This document shows, one piece after another, positions 17,162-25,972 of a stretch of 44,298 nucleotides of DNA (position 1 is its first letter; every line of letters starts with the position of its first letter). This DNA comes from Aquitalea palustris (GTDB lineage: Bacteria; Pseudomonadota; Gammaproteobacteria; Burkholderiales; Chromobacteriaceae). The stretch is from NCBI RefSeq assembly GCF_003693445.1, contig NZ_RFAR01000040.1, forward strand, positions 1 to 44,298. The letters run 5' to 3'. Made by a program: the position numbers and the translations under genes. The notes under the pieces are model-generated. The model did no database searches and was not told the origin of the DNA. It saw nothing but the letters and a program-made list of their open reading frames with translations.

Positions 17162-19015
17162 TTATTTTTCCACCTGGGTCACATCACGCACCGCACCGGT
17201 ATCGGCGCTGGTGGTCATGGCAGCGTAGGCACGCAGGGCGGCGCTGACCGGACGCTGGCGGCCCAGCGGTTTCCAGGCATCACGACCACGGGCGTCCATG
17301 GCGGCACGGCGTGCTGCCAATGCCTCGTCGCTGATGGCCAGGCTGATGCCACGATTGGGGATGTCGATCTCGATGGTATCGCCCTCTTCCACCAGACCAA
17401 TCGCACCGCCTTCGGCTGCTTCCGGCGACACATGGCCGATGGACAGGCCGGAAGTGCCACCGGAGAAGCGACCATCGGTCAGCAGTGCGCAGGCCTTGCC
17501 CAGGCCTTTGGACTTGAGATAGCTGGTGGGATAGAGCATTTCCTGCATGCCCGGCCCGCCCTTGGGGCCTTCGTAGCGGATCACCACCACGTCGCCAGCC
17601 ACAATCTGGTCGTCCAGAATGGCGGCCACGGCATCGTCCTGACTTTCGAAGATACGGGCACGGCCGGTGAACTTGAGGATGGAATCATCCACCCCGGCGG
17701 TTTTCACAATACAGCCACGCTCGGCGATATTGCCGTAGAGCACGGCCAGGCCGCCGTCCTGGGAATAGGCATTGGCCTTGTCGCGGATGCAGCCAGCGGC
17801 GCGATCATCATCCACCGTCGGGTAACGCATGGATTGCGAGAAGGCGATGGTGGTGGGCACGCCACCCGGTGCCGCACGGTAGAAGCGGCGGGCTGCGCTG
17901 TCTTCGCCGTGGCGCATGATGTCCCAGGCTTCCAGTCCCTCGGCCAGCGTCTTGCTGTGGATGGTGGGGACATCGCGGTGGATCAGGCCGGCGCGGTCCA
18001 GTTCGGACAGAATGGCCACCACGCCACCGGCGCGGTGTACATCTTCCATATGATATTTCTGCGTGGCCGGGGCTACCTTGGACAGGCAGGGCACCGAGCG
18101 CGAGATGCGGTCGATGTCGGCCATCTTGAAATCGACACCGGCTTCGCTGGCGGCAGCCAGCAGGTGCAGCACGGTATTGGTGGAACCGCCCATGGCCACG
18201 TCCAGGCTCATGGCGTTTTCAAAAGCCTGCTTGGTGCCGATGGCACGCGGCAGCACGCTGGCGTCGTCCTGTTCGTAATAACGCTTGGTGATATCGACGA
18301 TCAGGCGGCCGGCACGCAGGAACAGCTCCTTGCGGTCGGCATGGGTAGCCACCAGGCTGCCGTTACCCGGCAGCGACAGGCCCAAGGCCTCGGTCAGACA
18401 GTTCATCGAGTTGGCGGTGAACATGCCGGAGCAGGAACCGCAAGTCGGGCAGGCGGAACGTTCCACCCGTTCCACGTCTTCGTTGGAAATGGCGCTGTTG
18501 GCCGCTTCCACCATGGCGTCGACCAGGTCGAGCTTGCGGATGTCGTTGCCCCACTGCACCTTGCCGGCTTCCATCGGGCCACCGGAAACGAAGATTACCG
18601 GGATGTTCAGGCGCATGGCGGCCATCAGCATGCCGGGGGTGATCTTGTCGCAGTTGGAGATGCACACCAGTGCGTCGGCACAGTGGGCATTCACCATGTA
18701 TTCCACGCTGTCGGCGATCAGGTCGCGGCTGGGCAGGCTGTACAGCATGCCGCCGTGGCCCATGGCGATGCCGTCGTCGATGGCGATGGTGTTGAATTCC
18801 TTGGCCACCCCGCCAGCGCGTTCGATTTCACGTGCCACCAGCTGGCCCATATTGTGCAGGTGGACATGACCGGGCACGAACTGGGTGAAACTGTTGGCAA
18901 TGGCGATGATGGGCTTGCCAAAATCCTCGTCTTTCATGCCGGTGGCGCGCCACAGGGCGCGGGCACCCGCCATGTTGCGACCGGCGGTAGAGGTTTTGGA
19001 ACGGTATTGGGGCAT
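17162..19015 (-). CDS. ilvD: Dihydroxy-acid dehydratase
   Basis: Iron-sulfur enzyme converting 2,3-dihydroxy-isovalerate and -methylvalerate to the 2-keto acids in isoleucine, valine and pantothenate synthesis. 617 aa, very similar to E. coli IlvD throughout. Cluster ligands: C122 in [11 protein letters not shown] and C195 in [10 protein letters not shown] (C189, C192, C195). At residue 49 there is Gly, as in the E. coli enzyme, which suggests the oxygen-sensitive [4Fe-4S] type. Later motifs [12 protein letters not shown] and [17 protein letters not shown] are present. AAGGAAA precedes the ATG. No ilv or leu gene is adjacent, so it is an unlinked ilvD. Confidence 0.98.
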   Translation of the reverse strand: MPQYRSKTSTAGRNMAGARALWRATGMKDEDFGKPIIAIANSFTQFVPGHVHLHNMGQLVAREIERAGGVAKEFNTIAIDDGIAMGHGGMLYSLPSRDLIADSVEYMVNAHCADALVCISNCDKITPGMLMAAMRLNIPVIFVSGGPMEAGKVQWGNDIRKLDLVDAMVEAANSAISNEDVERVERSACPTCGSCSGMFTANSMNCLTEALGLSLPGNGSLVATHADRKELFLRAGRLIVDITKRYYEQDDASVLPRAIGTKQAFENAMSLDVAMGGSTNTVLHLLAAASEAGVDFKMADIDRISRSVPCLSKVAPATQKYHMEDVHRAGGVVAILSELDRAGLIHRDVPTIHSKTLAEGLEAWDIMRHGEDSAARRFYRAAPGGVPTTIAFSQSMRYPTVDDDRAAGCIRDKANAYSQDGGLAVLYGNIAERGCIVKTAGVDDSILKFTGRARIFESQDDAVAAILDDQIVAGDVVVIRYEGPKGGPGMQEMLYPTSYLKSKGLGKACALLTDGRFSGGTSGLSIGHVSPEAAEGGAIGLVEEGDTIEIDIPNRGISLAISDEALAARRAAMDARGRDAWKPLGRQRPVSAALRAYAAMTTSADTGAVRDVTQVEK

Positions 19016-19213
19016 GTCTTGTTTCCTTGATGATCAGATGCTTGCAGAGCACATTGCCGCTGACCACGCCTGTGTTGCAGGCAGGTCTGCCCTCTCCGGG
19101 GTGCCGCAGGATCGGGCTGGCCACATTCTGTCACGGTAATGACAGGACGCGGCGGAACGCATTCCGTATAATTTCGTCCATATTCTTTTACCGCAAACGC
19201 ACCGACCTGACAA

Positions 19214-20065
19214 ATGATCGTTCATCCGCAGTTTGACCCCGTCGCCATCCACCTGGGCCCGCTGGCCATTCACTGGTATGGCCTGATGTACCTGCTGGGC
19301 TTTGGCCTGTTCCTGCTGCTGGGCAATTACCGCATCCGCCAGGGCCATGCTTTTCTTACTTCCAAGCTGCTGGACGACCTGCTGATGTATGGCGTGCTGG
19401 GGGTGGTGATTGGCGGCCGGCTAGGTGAGGTGCTGTTTTACGAGCCGGGTTATTACTTCAGCCATCCGGCAGAAATCTTCATGGTGTGGAAGGGTGGCAT
19501 GTCCTTCCATGGCGGTTTCCTGGGAGTGCTGGTGGGCATGGCCTTGTTTGCCCGCAAGCAACAACGCAGCTTCTGGGAGCTGACCGACTTCATCGCCCCA
19601 CTGGTACCGCTAGGCCTGGCGGCCGGGCGTATCGGCAACTTCATCAATGGCGAGCTGTGGGGACGGGTAGCCAGCCCCGAGCTGCCCTGGGCCATGCTGT
19701 TTCCCCAGGCGCGGGCCAATGACCTGGCCGAGGGCCAGACCTCGTCCGACCTGCTGAACATGCTGATGCAGTATGGCGCGCTGCCGCGTCATCCTTCGCA
19801 GCTGTATGAATTTTTGCTGGAAGGCATCGCCCTGTTTGCCGTGCTGTGGATCTATAGCAGCAAGCCGCGCGCCCGTGGCCAGGTATCGGCGGTGTTCCTG
19901 ATCGGTTACGGTCTGGCGCGTTTTGTCAGCGAGTTTTTCCGCAATCCGGATGCCGGTATTTTCGGCCATTCCTACACCATCAGCATGGGCCAATGGCTAA
20001 GCCTGCCGATGATCATCATCGGGGTGCTGCTACTGCTATTCTTCGGCAAACGCCAGCCACGCTAG
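19214..20065 (+). CDS. lgt: Prolipoprotein diacylglyceryl transferase
   Basis: Inner-membrane enzyme transferring diacylglycerol from phosphatidylglycerol to the lipobox cysteine of prolipoproteins, the first step of lipoprotein maturation. 283 aa with about seven hydrophobic segments. Family motifs: HGGFLG (H99-G100) and the signature [14 protein letters not shown] (137-150) with conserved Arg and Asn, plus RHPSQLYE in the later part. It is divergent from ilvD; a TATAAT at 19167-19172 could be its -10, although no good -35 was seen. Confidence 0.97.
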   Translation: MIVHPQFDPVAIHLGPLAIHWYGLMYLLGFGLFLLLGNYRIRQGHAFLTSKLLDDLLMYGVLGVVIGGRLGEVLFYEPGYYFSHPAEIFMVWKGGMSFHGGFLGVLVGMALFARKQQRSFWELTDFIAPLVPLGLAAGRIGNFINGELWGRVASPELPWAMLFPQARANDLAEGQTSSDLLNMLMQYGALPRHPSQLYEFLLEGIALFAVLWIYSSKPRARGQVSAVFLIGYGLARFVSEFFRNPDAGIFGHSYTISMGQWLSLPMIIIGVLLLLFFGKRQPR

Positions 20066-20115
20066 GTTATAATTGCCGCTGGCAGCTTTTGGTCTGCCAC
20101 CATCGCTCTATCCAG

Positions 20116-20144
20116 AAAGCCAGTCATCGACTGGCTTTTATTTG
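20116..20144 (+). terminator. Intrinsic terminator after lgt
   Basis: AAAGCCAGTC / GACTGGCTTT (10 bp with ATC loop, 20116-20138) followed by TATTTG. It lies 50 nt after lgt and 40 nt before the next gene. A TATAAT (20068-20073) and a smaller hairpin TGGCAG/CTGCCA (20080-20099) precede it, so it could also act as leader attenuator for the transporter operon. Confidence 0.85.
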
Positions 20145-20183
20145 TCCTGCGGCCTTTCGCCCGCACCGCTAAGGAAATCTGGC

Positions 20184-21032
20184 ATGAAAACCCTCAAGCT
20201 CACTCTGGCCACTGCCTTGCTGGCCGTCTCCGCTCTGGCCTCGGCCGAAGAAGCCGTGCTGAAAGTCTCTGCCATTCCCGATGAGGCTCCTACCGAACTG
20301 CAACGCAAGTTTGCGCCGCTGGGCCAGTATCTGGAAAAGGAGCTGGGCATGAAGGTGCAATTCGTGCCGGTGACCGACTACGCCGCGGTAGTGACTGCGC
20401 TTAACAGCGACAAGATCGACATGGCCTGGCTGGGTGGCTTTACCTTTGTGCAGGCCAGCCTGCATGGCAAGGTGGTGCCGCTGGTACAGCGCGAGGAAGA
20501 CAGCAAGTTCACCGCCAAATTCATCGTCAATGCCGCAGTGGGAGCCAAATCGCTGCAAGACCTCAAGGGCAAGAGCTTTGCCTTTGGCTCGGCCTCCTCC
20601 ACTTCCGGTCACCTGATGCCGCGTTACTTCCTGCAGAAGGAAGGCATCAAGCCGGAAACCTTCTTCAAGAACGTCGCCTACTCCGGCGCACATGACGCCA
20701 CCGTGGCCTGGGTCGCCTCCGGCAAGGTGGATGCCGGTGCGCTCAATGCCTCGGTATGGGAAAAGCTGGTGCAAAGCGGCAAGGTGGATGGCAGCAAGGT
20801 GAAACTGCTGGCCACCACGCCGCCCTTCTATGATTACAACTGGACGGTGCGTGGCAATCTGGACAAGAAGCTGCAGGCCAGAATCAGCGCGGCTTTCCTC
20901 AAGCTGGACCCGAAAAATCCGCAAGACAAAGCCATTCTCGATCTGCAGCGTGCCAGCCGCTTCATTCCCACCAAGGCTGACAACTACAAGGGCATCGAGG
21001 CTGCGGCAGAAGCGGCAGGCCTGCTCAAGTGA
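20184..21032 (+). CDS. PhnD-like oxyanion-binding periplasmic protein
   Basis: Substrate-binding protein of the phosphonate/phosphite/selenate-type ABC importer family. 282 aa from the ATG at 20184 (AAGGAAA upstream), with signal peptide ending ALASA at about residue 20. The family core SAIPDEAPTELQRKFAPLG, DMAWLGGFTFVQA and the oxyanion-binding loop SASSTSGHLMP are present. The SAIPDEAPTEL and AWLGGFTFVQA wording is what I recall of the group annotated as putative selenate-binding proteins rather than true PhnD, but the ligand is unproven. First gene of a three-gene operon; its TGA overlaps the next start by 4 nt (GTGA). No phosphonate or selenium metabolism gene is nearby. Confidence 0.88.
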   Translation: MKTLKLTLATALLAVSALASAEEAVLKVSAIPDEAPTELQRKFAPLGQYLEKELGMKVQFVPVTDYAAVVTALNSDKIDMAWLGGFTFVQASLHGKVVPLVQREEDSKFTAKFIVNAAVGAKSLQDLKGKSFAFGSASSTSGHLMPRYFLQKEGIKPETFFKNVAYSGAHDATVAWVASGKVDAGALNASVWEKLVQSGKVDGSKVKLLATTPPFYDYNWTVRGNLDKKLQARISAAFLKLDPKNPQDKAILDLQRASRFIPTKADNYKGIEAAAEAAGLLK

Positions 21033-21826
21033 GCCTGCAGTTTGACAGCGTCAGCCTGCAACTGGGCGGAACAGACATCCTGCGCGATATCAGTCTGAGT
21101 CTGGCCCAGGGGGAGCAGGCGGCGCTGATCGGCCCGTCTGGTGCCGGCAAGACCTCGCTGTTATTGCTGGCCGCCACGCGCTACCGCCCCAGCCACGGCA
21201 GCCTCAACCTGCTGGGCGACAATCCCTGGCACTTGTCGCCGCGCTGGCTGGCCGGTTTGCGTAGCCGCATCGGCATGATCTACCAGGCAGCACCGCTGCC
21301 GGCCCGTCAGCGGGTGGTGCATGCGGTGGCAGCCGGACGACTGGGCCAGATGTCCGGCTGGAGCGCACTGCGCCAACTGCTGTGGCCTGATGATACCGCC
21401 GCCATCCTGGACAGCCTGCAGCGGGTGGCGCTGGCCGACAAGCTGTGGCAACGCTGCGATCAGCTGTCCGGCGGGCAGCGCCAGCGCGTCGGCATTGCCC
21501 GGGTACTGCACCAGCGTCCCGCGCTGGTGCTGGCGGACGAACCGGTGGCAGCGCTCGACCCGCGGCTGGCCGATGACACCATCCGCCTGCTGTGCGAAGA
21601 AGCCAGCACACACCAGTCCACCCTGCTGGTCAGCCTGCATTCTGTGGAACTGGCACTGGCTTATTTCCCGCGCATCATCGGGGTGCGCGATGGCCAGATC
21701 ATGTTCGACCTGCCACGCGAGCAGGTGCATCCGGGCGTGGTCAGCGCCCTGTATGCCGGAGAAAGGCTACGCGAGCCGGCTGAGCCGCCCGCCCCAGCAG
21801 CCAGCCGCCAGGACCTGCGATGCTGA
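21029..21826 (+). CDS. ABC transporter ATP-binding protein (PhnC-like)
   Basis: 265-aa ATPase of the same importer. Walker A GPSGAGKT (35-42), Q-loop Gln86, signature LSGGQRQR (146-153), Walker B LVLADE (166-171), and switch His204 in VSLHSVE are all intact. It starts at GTG overlapping the binding-protein stop (GTGA), and its own end overlaps the permease start by 7 nt, so the three are translationally coupled. A C-terminal Pro/Ala-rich tail of about 20 residues follows the conserved domain. Confidence 0.93.
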   Translation: MSLQFDSVSLQLGGTDILRDISLSLAQGEQAALIGPSGAGKTSLLLLAATRYRPSHGSLNLLGDNPWHLSPRWLAGLRSRIGMIYQAAPLPARQRVVHAVAAGRLGQMSGWSALRQLLWPDDTAAILDSLQRVALADKLWQRCDQLSGGQRQRVGIARVLHQRPALVLADEPVAALDPRLADDTIRLLCEEASTHQSTLLVSLHSVELALAYFPRIIGVRDGQIMFDLPREQVHPGVVSALYAGERLREPAEPPAPAASRQDLRC

Positions 21827-23388
21827 GCAGCCATCCGCGCGATCCGGCGCGCTGGCCGCGCCTGCTTACCCTGCTGCTGTGTCTGGCCTTGCTGGCCCCC
21901 AGCTTCAGCCTGACCCAGTTCAACCCGGCTACCCTGGCCAACCCTGATAGCTGGCGCACCATGGCCGGCTTTGTCGCGGGGTTCTTCCCCATGGCGCTGC
22001 AGGCGGATTTCCTGCGCGATGTGGCGCGGGAAACCATTACCACGCTGGCCAGCGCCACCGCCGGCATCGCCCTGGCCATGCTGCTGGGTGCGCCGCTGGC
22101 CTTGGCCACCAGCCATGCCTTGCAGCGCCATTTGCTGGGCGGCGAGCGCCCTGCCCGCCTGGCCGGCTGGCTGGCCTCGCTGCTGCGCGGGCTGATGGTG
22201 ATCTTGCGCGGCATTCCGGAAATCGTCTGGGCGCTACTGCTGGTGCGGGCGGTCGGCCTGGGCAGCCTGCCTGCCGTGCTGGCCATCGGCCTCGCGTATG
22301 GCGGCATGCTGGCCAAGGTGTATGCCGAGATTCTGGAATCACAAACACCTGGGCTGGCTTCTGCCCTGTATCTGCAAGGGGCCAGCCGCTGGCAGTGCCT
22401 GCTGTACGGCCTGTGGCCACAAGCCCTGCCCGAGCTGCTGAGCTATAGCGTGTATCGCTGGGAGTGCGCCATCCGCGCCTCGGCCGTGATGGGATTTGTT
22501 GGCGCCGGTGGCGTGGGCCAGTTGCTGGACACCAGCCTGAAAATGCTCAATGGCGGTGAAGTCAGCACCCTGTTGCTGGTTTTCCTGCTGCTGGTCAGCC
22601 TGAGCGAAGGCATCAGCCTGTTGTCGCGCCGTGCCCTGGGCAGCGTGACCGCTACCCGCATGCTGCCGGCACTGGGCCTGCTGGCCGTGGCAGCCAGCGT
22701 GCTGTGGCTATGGCCGGGCTGGCGGGATAGTGGTTTCGACAGCAGCGCCATCGTGCGCTTTGCCCGGGACTTCTTCCCTCCAGCCAGCGACATGCTGACG
22801 GAAATTGGCCACGGCATGGTGGAAACCCTGGCCATGTCGGGGCTGGGCAGCGTGCTGGCTTTTATGGCTGGCGCGGTGCTGGCCATGCCGGCCGCCGGCC
22901 GCTTTGGCACTGCCGCAAAGTGGCTGAGCCGGCTTTTGCTGAATGTGCTGCGTGGCGTGCCTGACCTGCTGTGGGCATCCATTGCCGTACTGGCAGTCGG
23001 CCTTGGCCCGGCGGCCGGGGTGCTGGCGCTGGCCTTGCACACCACCGGCGTGCTGGGGCGGCTGTTTGCCGAAACGCTGGAAAACGCCGACCCGGAACCT
23101 GAGCTGGCCTTGCAACAGGCCGGGGCCGGCAGACTGCTGGCCTTTGCCTATGGTCAGTTGCCCACGGTGTTCAGCCAGTGGCTGGCCTACACCCTGTATC
23201 GCTGGGAAAACAATATCCGCAGCGCCACCGTACTGGGCATTGTGGGTGCCGGTGGCCTGGGGCAGCAGCTGTATCTGGCCTTGTCGCTGTTCCAGCAGCA
23301 CCGGGCGGCCAGCCTGATCATCGCCATGCTGCTGCTGTCATGGGCGGTGGAACAGCTCAGTCGTTATTGCCGGCAGCGCATGGGCTGA
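21820..23388 (+). CDS. Fused double permease (PhnE-PhnE type)
   Basis: 522-aa inner-membrane protein made of two homologous PhnE-type permease halves in one chain, offset by about 248 residues. RGIPEIVWALL (130-140) repeats as RGVPDLLWASI (378-388), and YRWECAIRASAVMGFVGAGG (212-231) repeats as YRWENNIRSATVLGIVGAGG (460-479). Each half has about six hydrophobic segments and an EAA-like cytoplasmic loop. A single such chain would replace the usual PhnE dimer. Third gene of the operon; a terminator follows. Confidence 0.93.
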   Translation: MLSSHPRDPARWPRLLTLLLCLALLAPSFSLTQFNPATLANPDSWRTMAGFVAGFFPMALQADFLRDVARETITTLASATAGIALAMLLGAPLALATSHALQRHLLGGERPARLAGWLASLLRGLMVILRGIPEIVWALLLVRAVGLGSLPAVLAIGLAYGGMLAKVYAEILESQTPGLASALYLQGASRWQCLLYGLWPQALPELLSYSVYRWECAIRASAVMGFVGAGGVGQLLDTSLKMLNGGEVSTLLLVFLLLVSLSEGISLLSRRALGSVTATRMLPALGLLAVAASVLWLWPGWRDSGFDSSAIVRFARDFFPPASDMLTEIGHGMVETLAMSGLGSVLAFMAGAVLAMPAAGRFGTAAKWLSRLLLNVLRGVPDLLWASIAVLAVGLGPAAGVLALALHTTGVLGRLFAETLENADPEPELALQQAGAGRLLAFAYGQLPTVFSQWLAYTLYRWENNIRSATVLGIVGAGGLGQQLYLALSLFQQHRAASLIIAMLLLSWAVEQLSRYCRQRMG

Positions 23389-23413
23389 ATTGTCCGCATG
23401 CACAGCGCCTTGC

Positions 23414-23440
23414 AACGGCAGCCTTGGGCTGCCGTTTCTT
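23414..23440 (+). terminator. Terminator of the PhnD/C/E-like operon
   Basis: AACGGCAGCC / GGCTGCCGTT (10 bp, TTG loop, 23414-23436) followed by TTCTTATT, directly after the permease gene. Confidence 0.88.
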
Positions 23441-23476
23441 ATTCCATATTCTGATAAAAAATGCAGTTTTAATCGT

Positions 23477-23505
23477 TTTACCTGCTGAACAGCTGCGCCT
23501 AGCAT
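23477..23505 (+). promoter_or_regulatory. Candidate promoter of amino-acid ABC operon
   Basis: TTTACC (23477-23482), 17 nt, TAGCAT (23500-23505): four of six matches in each hexamer, 70 nt before the start codon of the binding protein and after the previous terminator. Plausible, not strong. Confidence 0.42.
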
Positions 23506-23575
23506 GGGGGCCATTCACAGCAGCGCCTACCGGAGCTGACTGTCCTACCCTTCTCACTCCACAAGAGGCTTAGCC

Positions 23576-24382
23576 ATGAAAACCACTTCCCTGCTACTGG
23601 CACTCACCCTGCTCGGCACCGCTGGCCACGCTCTGGCCGATCGCCTGGACGACATCAAGAAAGCCGGCGTGCTGCGCGTGGCGGCCTTCGACAGCAACCC
23701 GCCCTTTGGCTTCCTGGATGCCCAGACCCACCAGATCAGCGGTCTGGATGTGGAAGTAGCCCAGGCCATTGCCAAGAAACTGCAAGTAAAACTGGAACTG
23801 GTGCCCACCAATCCTGCCAACCGCATTCCGCTGCTGGTAGCCGGCAAGGCCGATCTGGTTGCCGCCAATTTCACCGTCACCGATGAGCGCAAGAAGCAAG
23901 TGGATTTCAGCCTGCCCTACTTTGCCTCCGGTCAGCAGTTCATCGCCCGCAAGGGCAGCCTGAGCAAGCCGGAACAGCTGGCCGGCCTGCGTGTAGGTGT
24001 GGACAAGGGCACCACCCAGGAAATCTATCTGCGCGAGAAATACAGCAAGACCACCGTGGTTGCCTACGACGACACCCCGCTGGCCTTTACCGCACTGCGT
24101 AACGGCAATGTGCAGGCCATTTCGCAGGATGGCTCCAAGCTGGCTGCGCTGCTGGCCAATGCCCCGGACAAGGCCAAGTACGAGCTGGCGCCATTCACCC
24201 TGACCCGCGAGTACCAGGCCATCGGCCTGCCCAAGGGGGAAGCCCGCCTGACCAAGGCAGTGAATGACACGCTGGTGGAACTGGAAAAGTCCGGCCAGGC
24301 CCGCAAGATCTACGACCGCTGGTTTGGCCCCAAGACCAAGGCCCCGCTGCCGCGTGATTTCAAGATCGGCGACGCCGCCTGA
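23576..24382 (+). CDS. Amino-acid ABC transporter substrate-binding protein
   Basis: 268-aa periplasmic binding protein of family SBP_bac_3. The signal peptide is cleaved after about residue 21 (GHALA). The lobe pattern is typical: DDIKKAGVLRVAAFDSNPPF, LVAANFTVTDERKKQVDFSLPY, LRVGVDKGTTQE, and RKIYDRWFGP near the end. The pattern resembles glutamate/aspartate, cystine or polar amino-acid binders, but the ligand cannot be fixed. It is followed by a hairpin and then two permease genes. Confidence 0.92.
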   Translation: MKTTSLLLALTLLGTAGHALADRLDDIKKAGVLRVAAFDSNPPFGFLDAQTHQISGLDVEVAQAIAKKLQVKLELVPTNPANRIPLLVAGKADLVAANFTVTDERKKQVDFSLPYFASGQQFIARKGSLSKPEQLAGLRVGVDKGTTQEIYLREKYSKTTVVAYDDTPLAFTALRNGNVQAISQDGSKLAALLANAPDKAKYELAPFTLTREYQAIGLPKGEARLTKAVNDTLVELEKSGQARKIYDRWFGPKTKAPLPRDFKIGDAA

Positions 24383-24399
24383 GTCTTGCAACACCGCAC

Positions 24400-24436
24400 A
24401 AACCGGCCTGAGCGCTTATGGCGCAGGCCGGTTTTC
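24400..24436 (+). terminator. Hairpin with T run between binding protein and permease genes
   Basis: AAACCGGCCTG / CAGGCCGGTTT (24400-24410 with 24424-24434) with a 13-nt loop, followed by TTCCCGTTTC. In ABC operons such partial terminators lower permease expression relative to the binding protein; this is inferred here. Confidence 0.75.
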
Positions 24437-24474
24437 CCGTTTCATCGCCGGATTTTTGAGCAGGAAAGATTGCC

Positions 24475-25212
24475 ATGACACCCCCCTCCTGGCTGGGACA
24501 AGGCTGGCTGGCGCCACACTATCTGGGCTGGCTGCTGCAAGGTGCAGCCATGACTGCTGCGCTGGCGCTATGCGTCTGCCTCAGTGCCACTGTGCTGGGT
24601 GTGCTGCTGACCGCCGCACAGGATAGCAAGCAGCGCTGGCTGCAATGGCCAGCGCGTCTGTTTTGCAGCCTGCATCGCAACACACCGCTGCTGGTGCAGG
24701 TTCTGCTGTGGTATTTCGGCGTGGGTGGCCTGCTGCCGGACCAGGCCATGCAATGGCTGAACAGCCCGCACCAACTAGCGCTGCCGCTGGGCTTGAACCT
24801 GTCCTGGCCCTCGTTTGAATGGCTGGCCGCCTGGATTGCCCTGTCCTGGTATTCGGCCTGCTTCATCAGCGGCGAACTGGCCGCCGGGCTGCGTACCGTC
24901 GGCAGCGGGCAGCGGCTGGCTGGCCGGGCCCTGGGCATGAGCGAGTGGCAGATTTTCCGCTTTATCGTGCTGCCGCAGGCCTTGCGCCACATCCGCCAGC
25001 CGCTGCTTGGCCAGTACACCGCCATCATCAAGAACACCTCGCTGACCATGGCCATTGGCGTGGCGGAGTTGTCCTATACCTCACGCCAGGTGGAAAGCGA
25101 AACCCTGCTGGCCTTTCAGGCCTTTGCCGTGGCCACTCTGCTCTATCTGCTACTGGTGATTGCAACACAGCTGGCGGGTAGCCGGCGCAGCGCCGAGGAG
25201 CCTGGCCGATGA
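24475..25212 (+). CDS. Amino-acid ABC transporter permease (GltJ/HisM-like)
   Basis: 245-aa inner-membrane permease of the polar amino-acid family. About five hydrophobic segments; RNTPLLVQVLLWYFGVG (68-84) is the family's N-terminal signature. The EAA loop reads AGRALGMSEWQIFRFIVLPQALRHIRQPLLGQ, ending in IIKNTSL. AGGAAAG precedes the ATG. The stop overlaps the next permease start by 4 nt (ATGA), so the two form a heterodimer. Confidence 0.93.
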   Translation: MTPPSWLGQGWLAPHYLGWLLQGAAMTAALALCVCLSATVLGVLLTAAQDSKQRWLQWPARLFCSLHRNTPLLVQVLLWYFGVGGLLPDQAMQWLNSPHQLALPLGLNLSWPSFEWLAAWIALSWYSACFISGELAAGLRTVGSGQRLAGRALGMSEWQIFRFIVLPQALRHIRQPLLGQYTAIIKNTSLTMAIGVAELSYTSRQVESETLLAFQAFAVATLLYLLLVIATQLAGSRRSAEEPGR

Positions 25213-25883
25213 TGCTGAGCTTGCTGCATGACAATCTGGACTATCTGCTGTGGGGCAATCTCACCCGTGGCCAGCCGGGTGGCCTGCTGCTGACCCTGGG
25301 CATCAGCCTGGCTGCCGGCGTGCTGGCCACGCTGGGTGGACTGGTCGGGGGAATTGCGCTGTGCATGGGTGGGCCGCGTCTGTGCCGGGTTCTCAACACG
25401 CTGGTGCAGATTCTGCGGGCCATCCCGGTGCTGATGCTGATTTTCTGGTGCTATTTTCTGCTGCCGATTTTGTTCGGCATTGATATTCCTGGCGTATTGA
25501 CGGTGATTGCCGCGCTGGCGGTGATCAATGCCGCTTATCTCAGTCAGTCGGTCAAGGCCGGCATCGATGCCATTGGCGACGGGCAATGGCGCGCAGCCCA
25601 GGCACTGGGCATGACCCGCTGGCAAGCCTTGCGCTACATCATCCTGCCGCCGGCCTTGCGCGCCATGTTGCCGTCCTTCGTCAACCAGTGGATCACCTTG
25701 CTGAAAGACAGCTCGCTGGCGTATGTGGTGGGCGTGGCGGAATTCACCTTTGTCGCCACCCAGATCAACAATCGCGAGCAGGTCTATCCCTTGCAGATCT
25801 TCGGCCTGCTGGCCATCGGCTATCTGCTGCTGTGCAGTACGCTGGAGTGGCTGGGCCGGCGCGCCGGCCGCATGCCGGCCTGA
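25209..25883 (+). CDS. Amino-acid ABC transporter permease (GltK-like)
   Basis: 224-aa partner permease. RAIPVLMLIFWCYFLLP (N-terminal signature) and the EAA loop AAQALGMTRWQALRYIILPPALRAMLPSFVNQ with LLKDSSL are clear. The start is the ATG overlapping the previous stop; a second ATG follows at once. No ATPase gene follows in this strand, so the energising subunit must be encoded elsewhere or shared. Confidence 0.93.
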   Translation: MMLSLLHDNLDYLLWGNLTRGQPGGLLLTLGISLAAGVLATLGGLVGGIALCMGGPRLCRVLNTLVQILRAIPVLMLIFWCYFLLPILFGIDIPGVLTVIAALAVINAAYLSQSVKAGIDAIGDGQWRAAQALGMTRWQALRYIILPPALRAMLPSFVNQWITLLKDSSLAYVVGVAEFTFVATQINNREQVYPLQIFGLLAIGYLLLCSTLEWLGRRAGRMPA

Positions 25884-25972
25884 GGCCATCCGGTTTTATG
25901 GCTGCGGCGCAATGCTGCGCCATCGACTACACTGGCTACAGGTTGATCCGGCTGATAAGCGAGGGGTTCCAC

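Noticed and set aside
17138-19030. Very long open frame antisense to ilvD (630 codons)
   Set aside because: It mirrors ilvD, whose product matches E. coli IlvD over its full length. High-GC third positions create such shadow frames; the translation is His/Gly/Ala-rich and has no start signals.
20066-20183. Fluoride, guanidine-II or preQ1 riboswitch before the importer
   Set aside because: Hairpin sequences and loops do not fit any of these consensus motifs.
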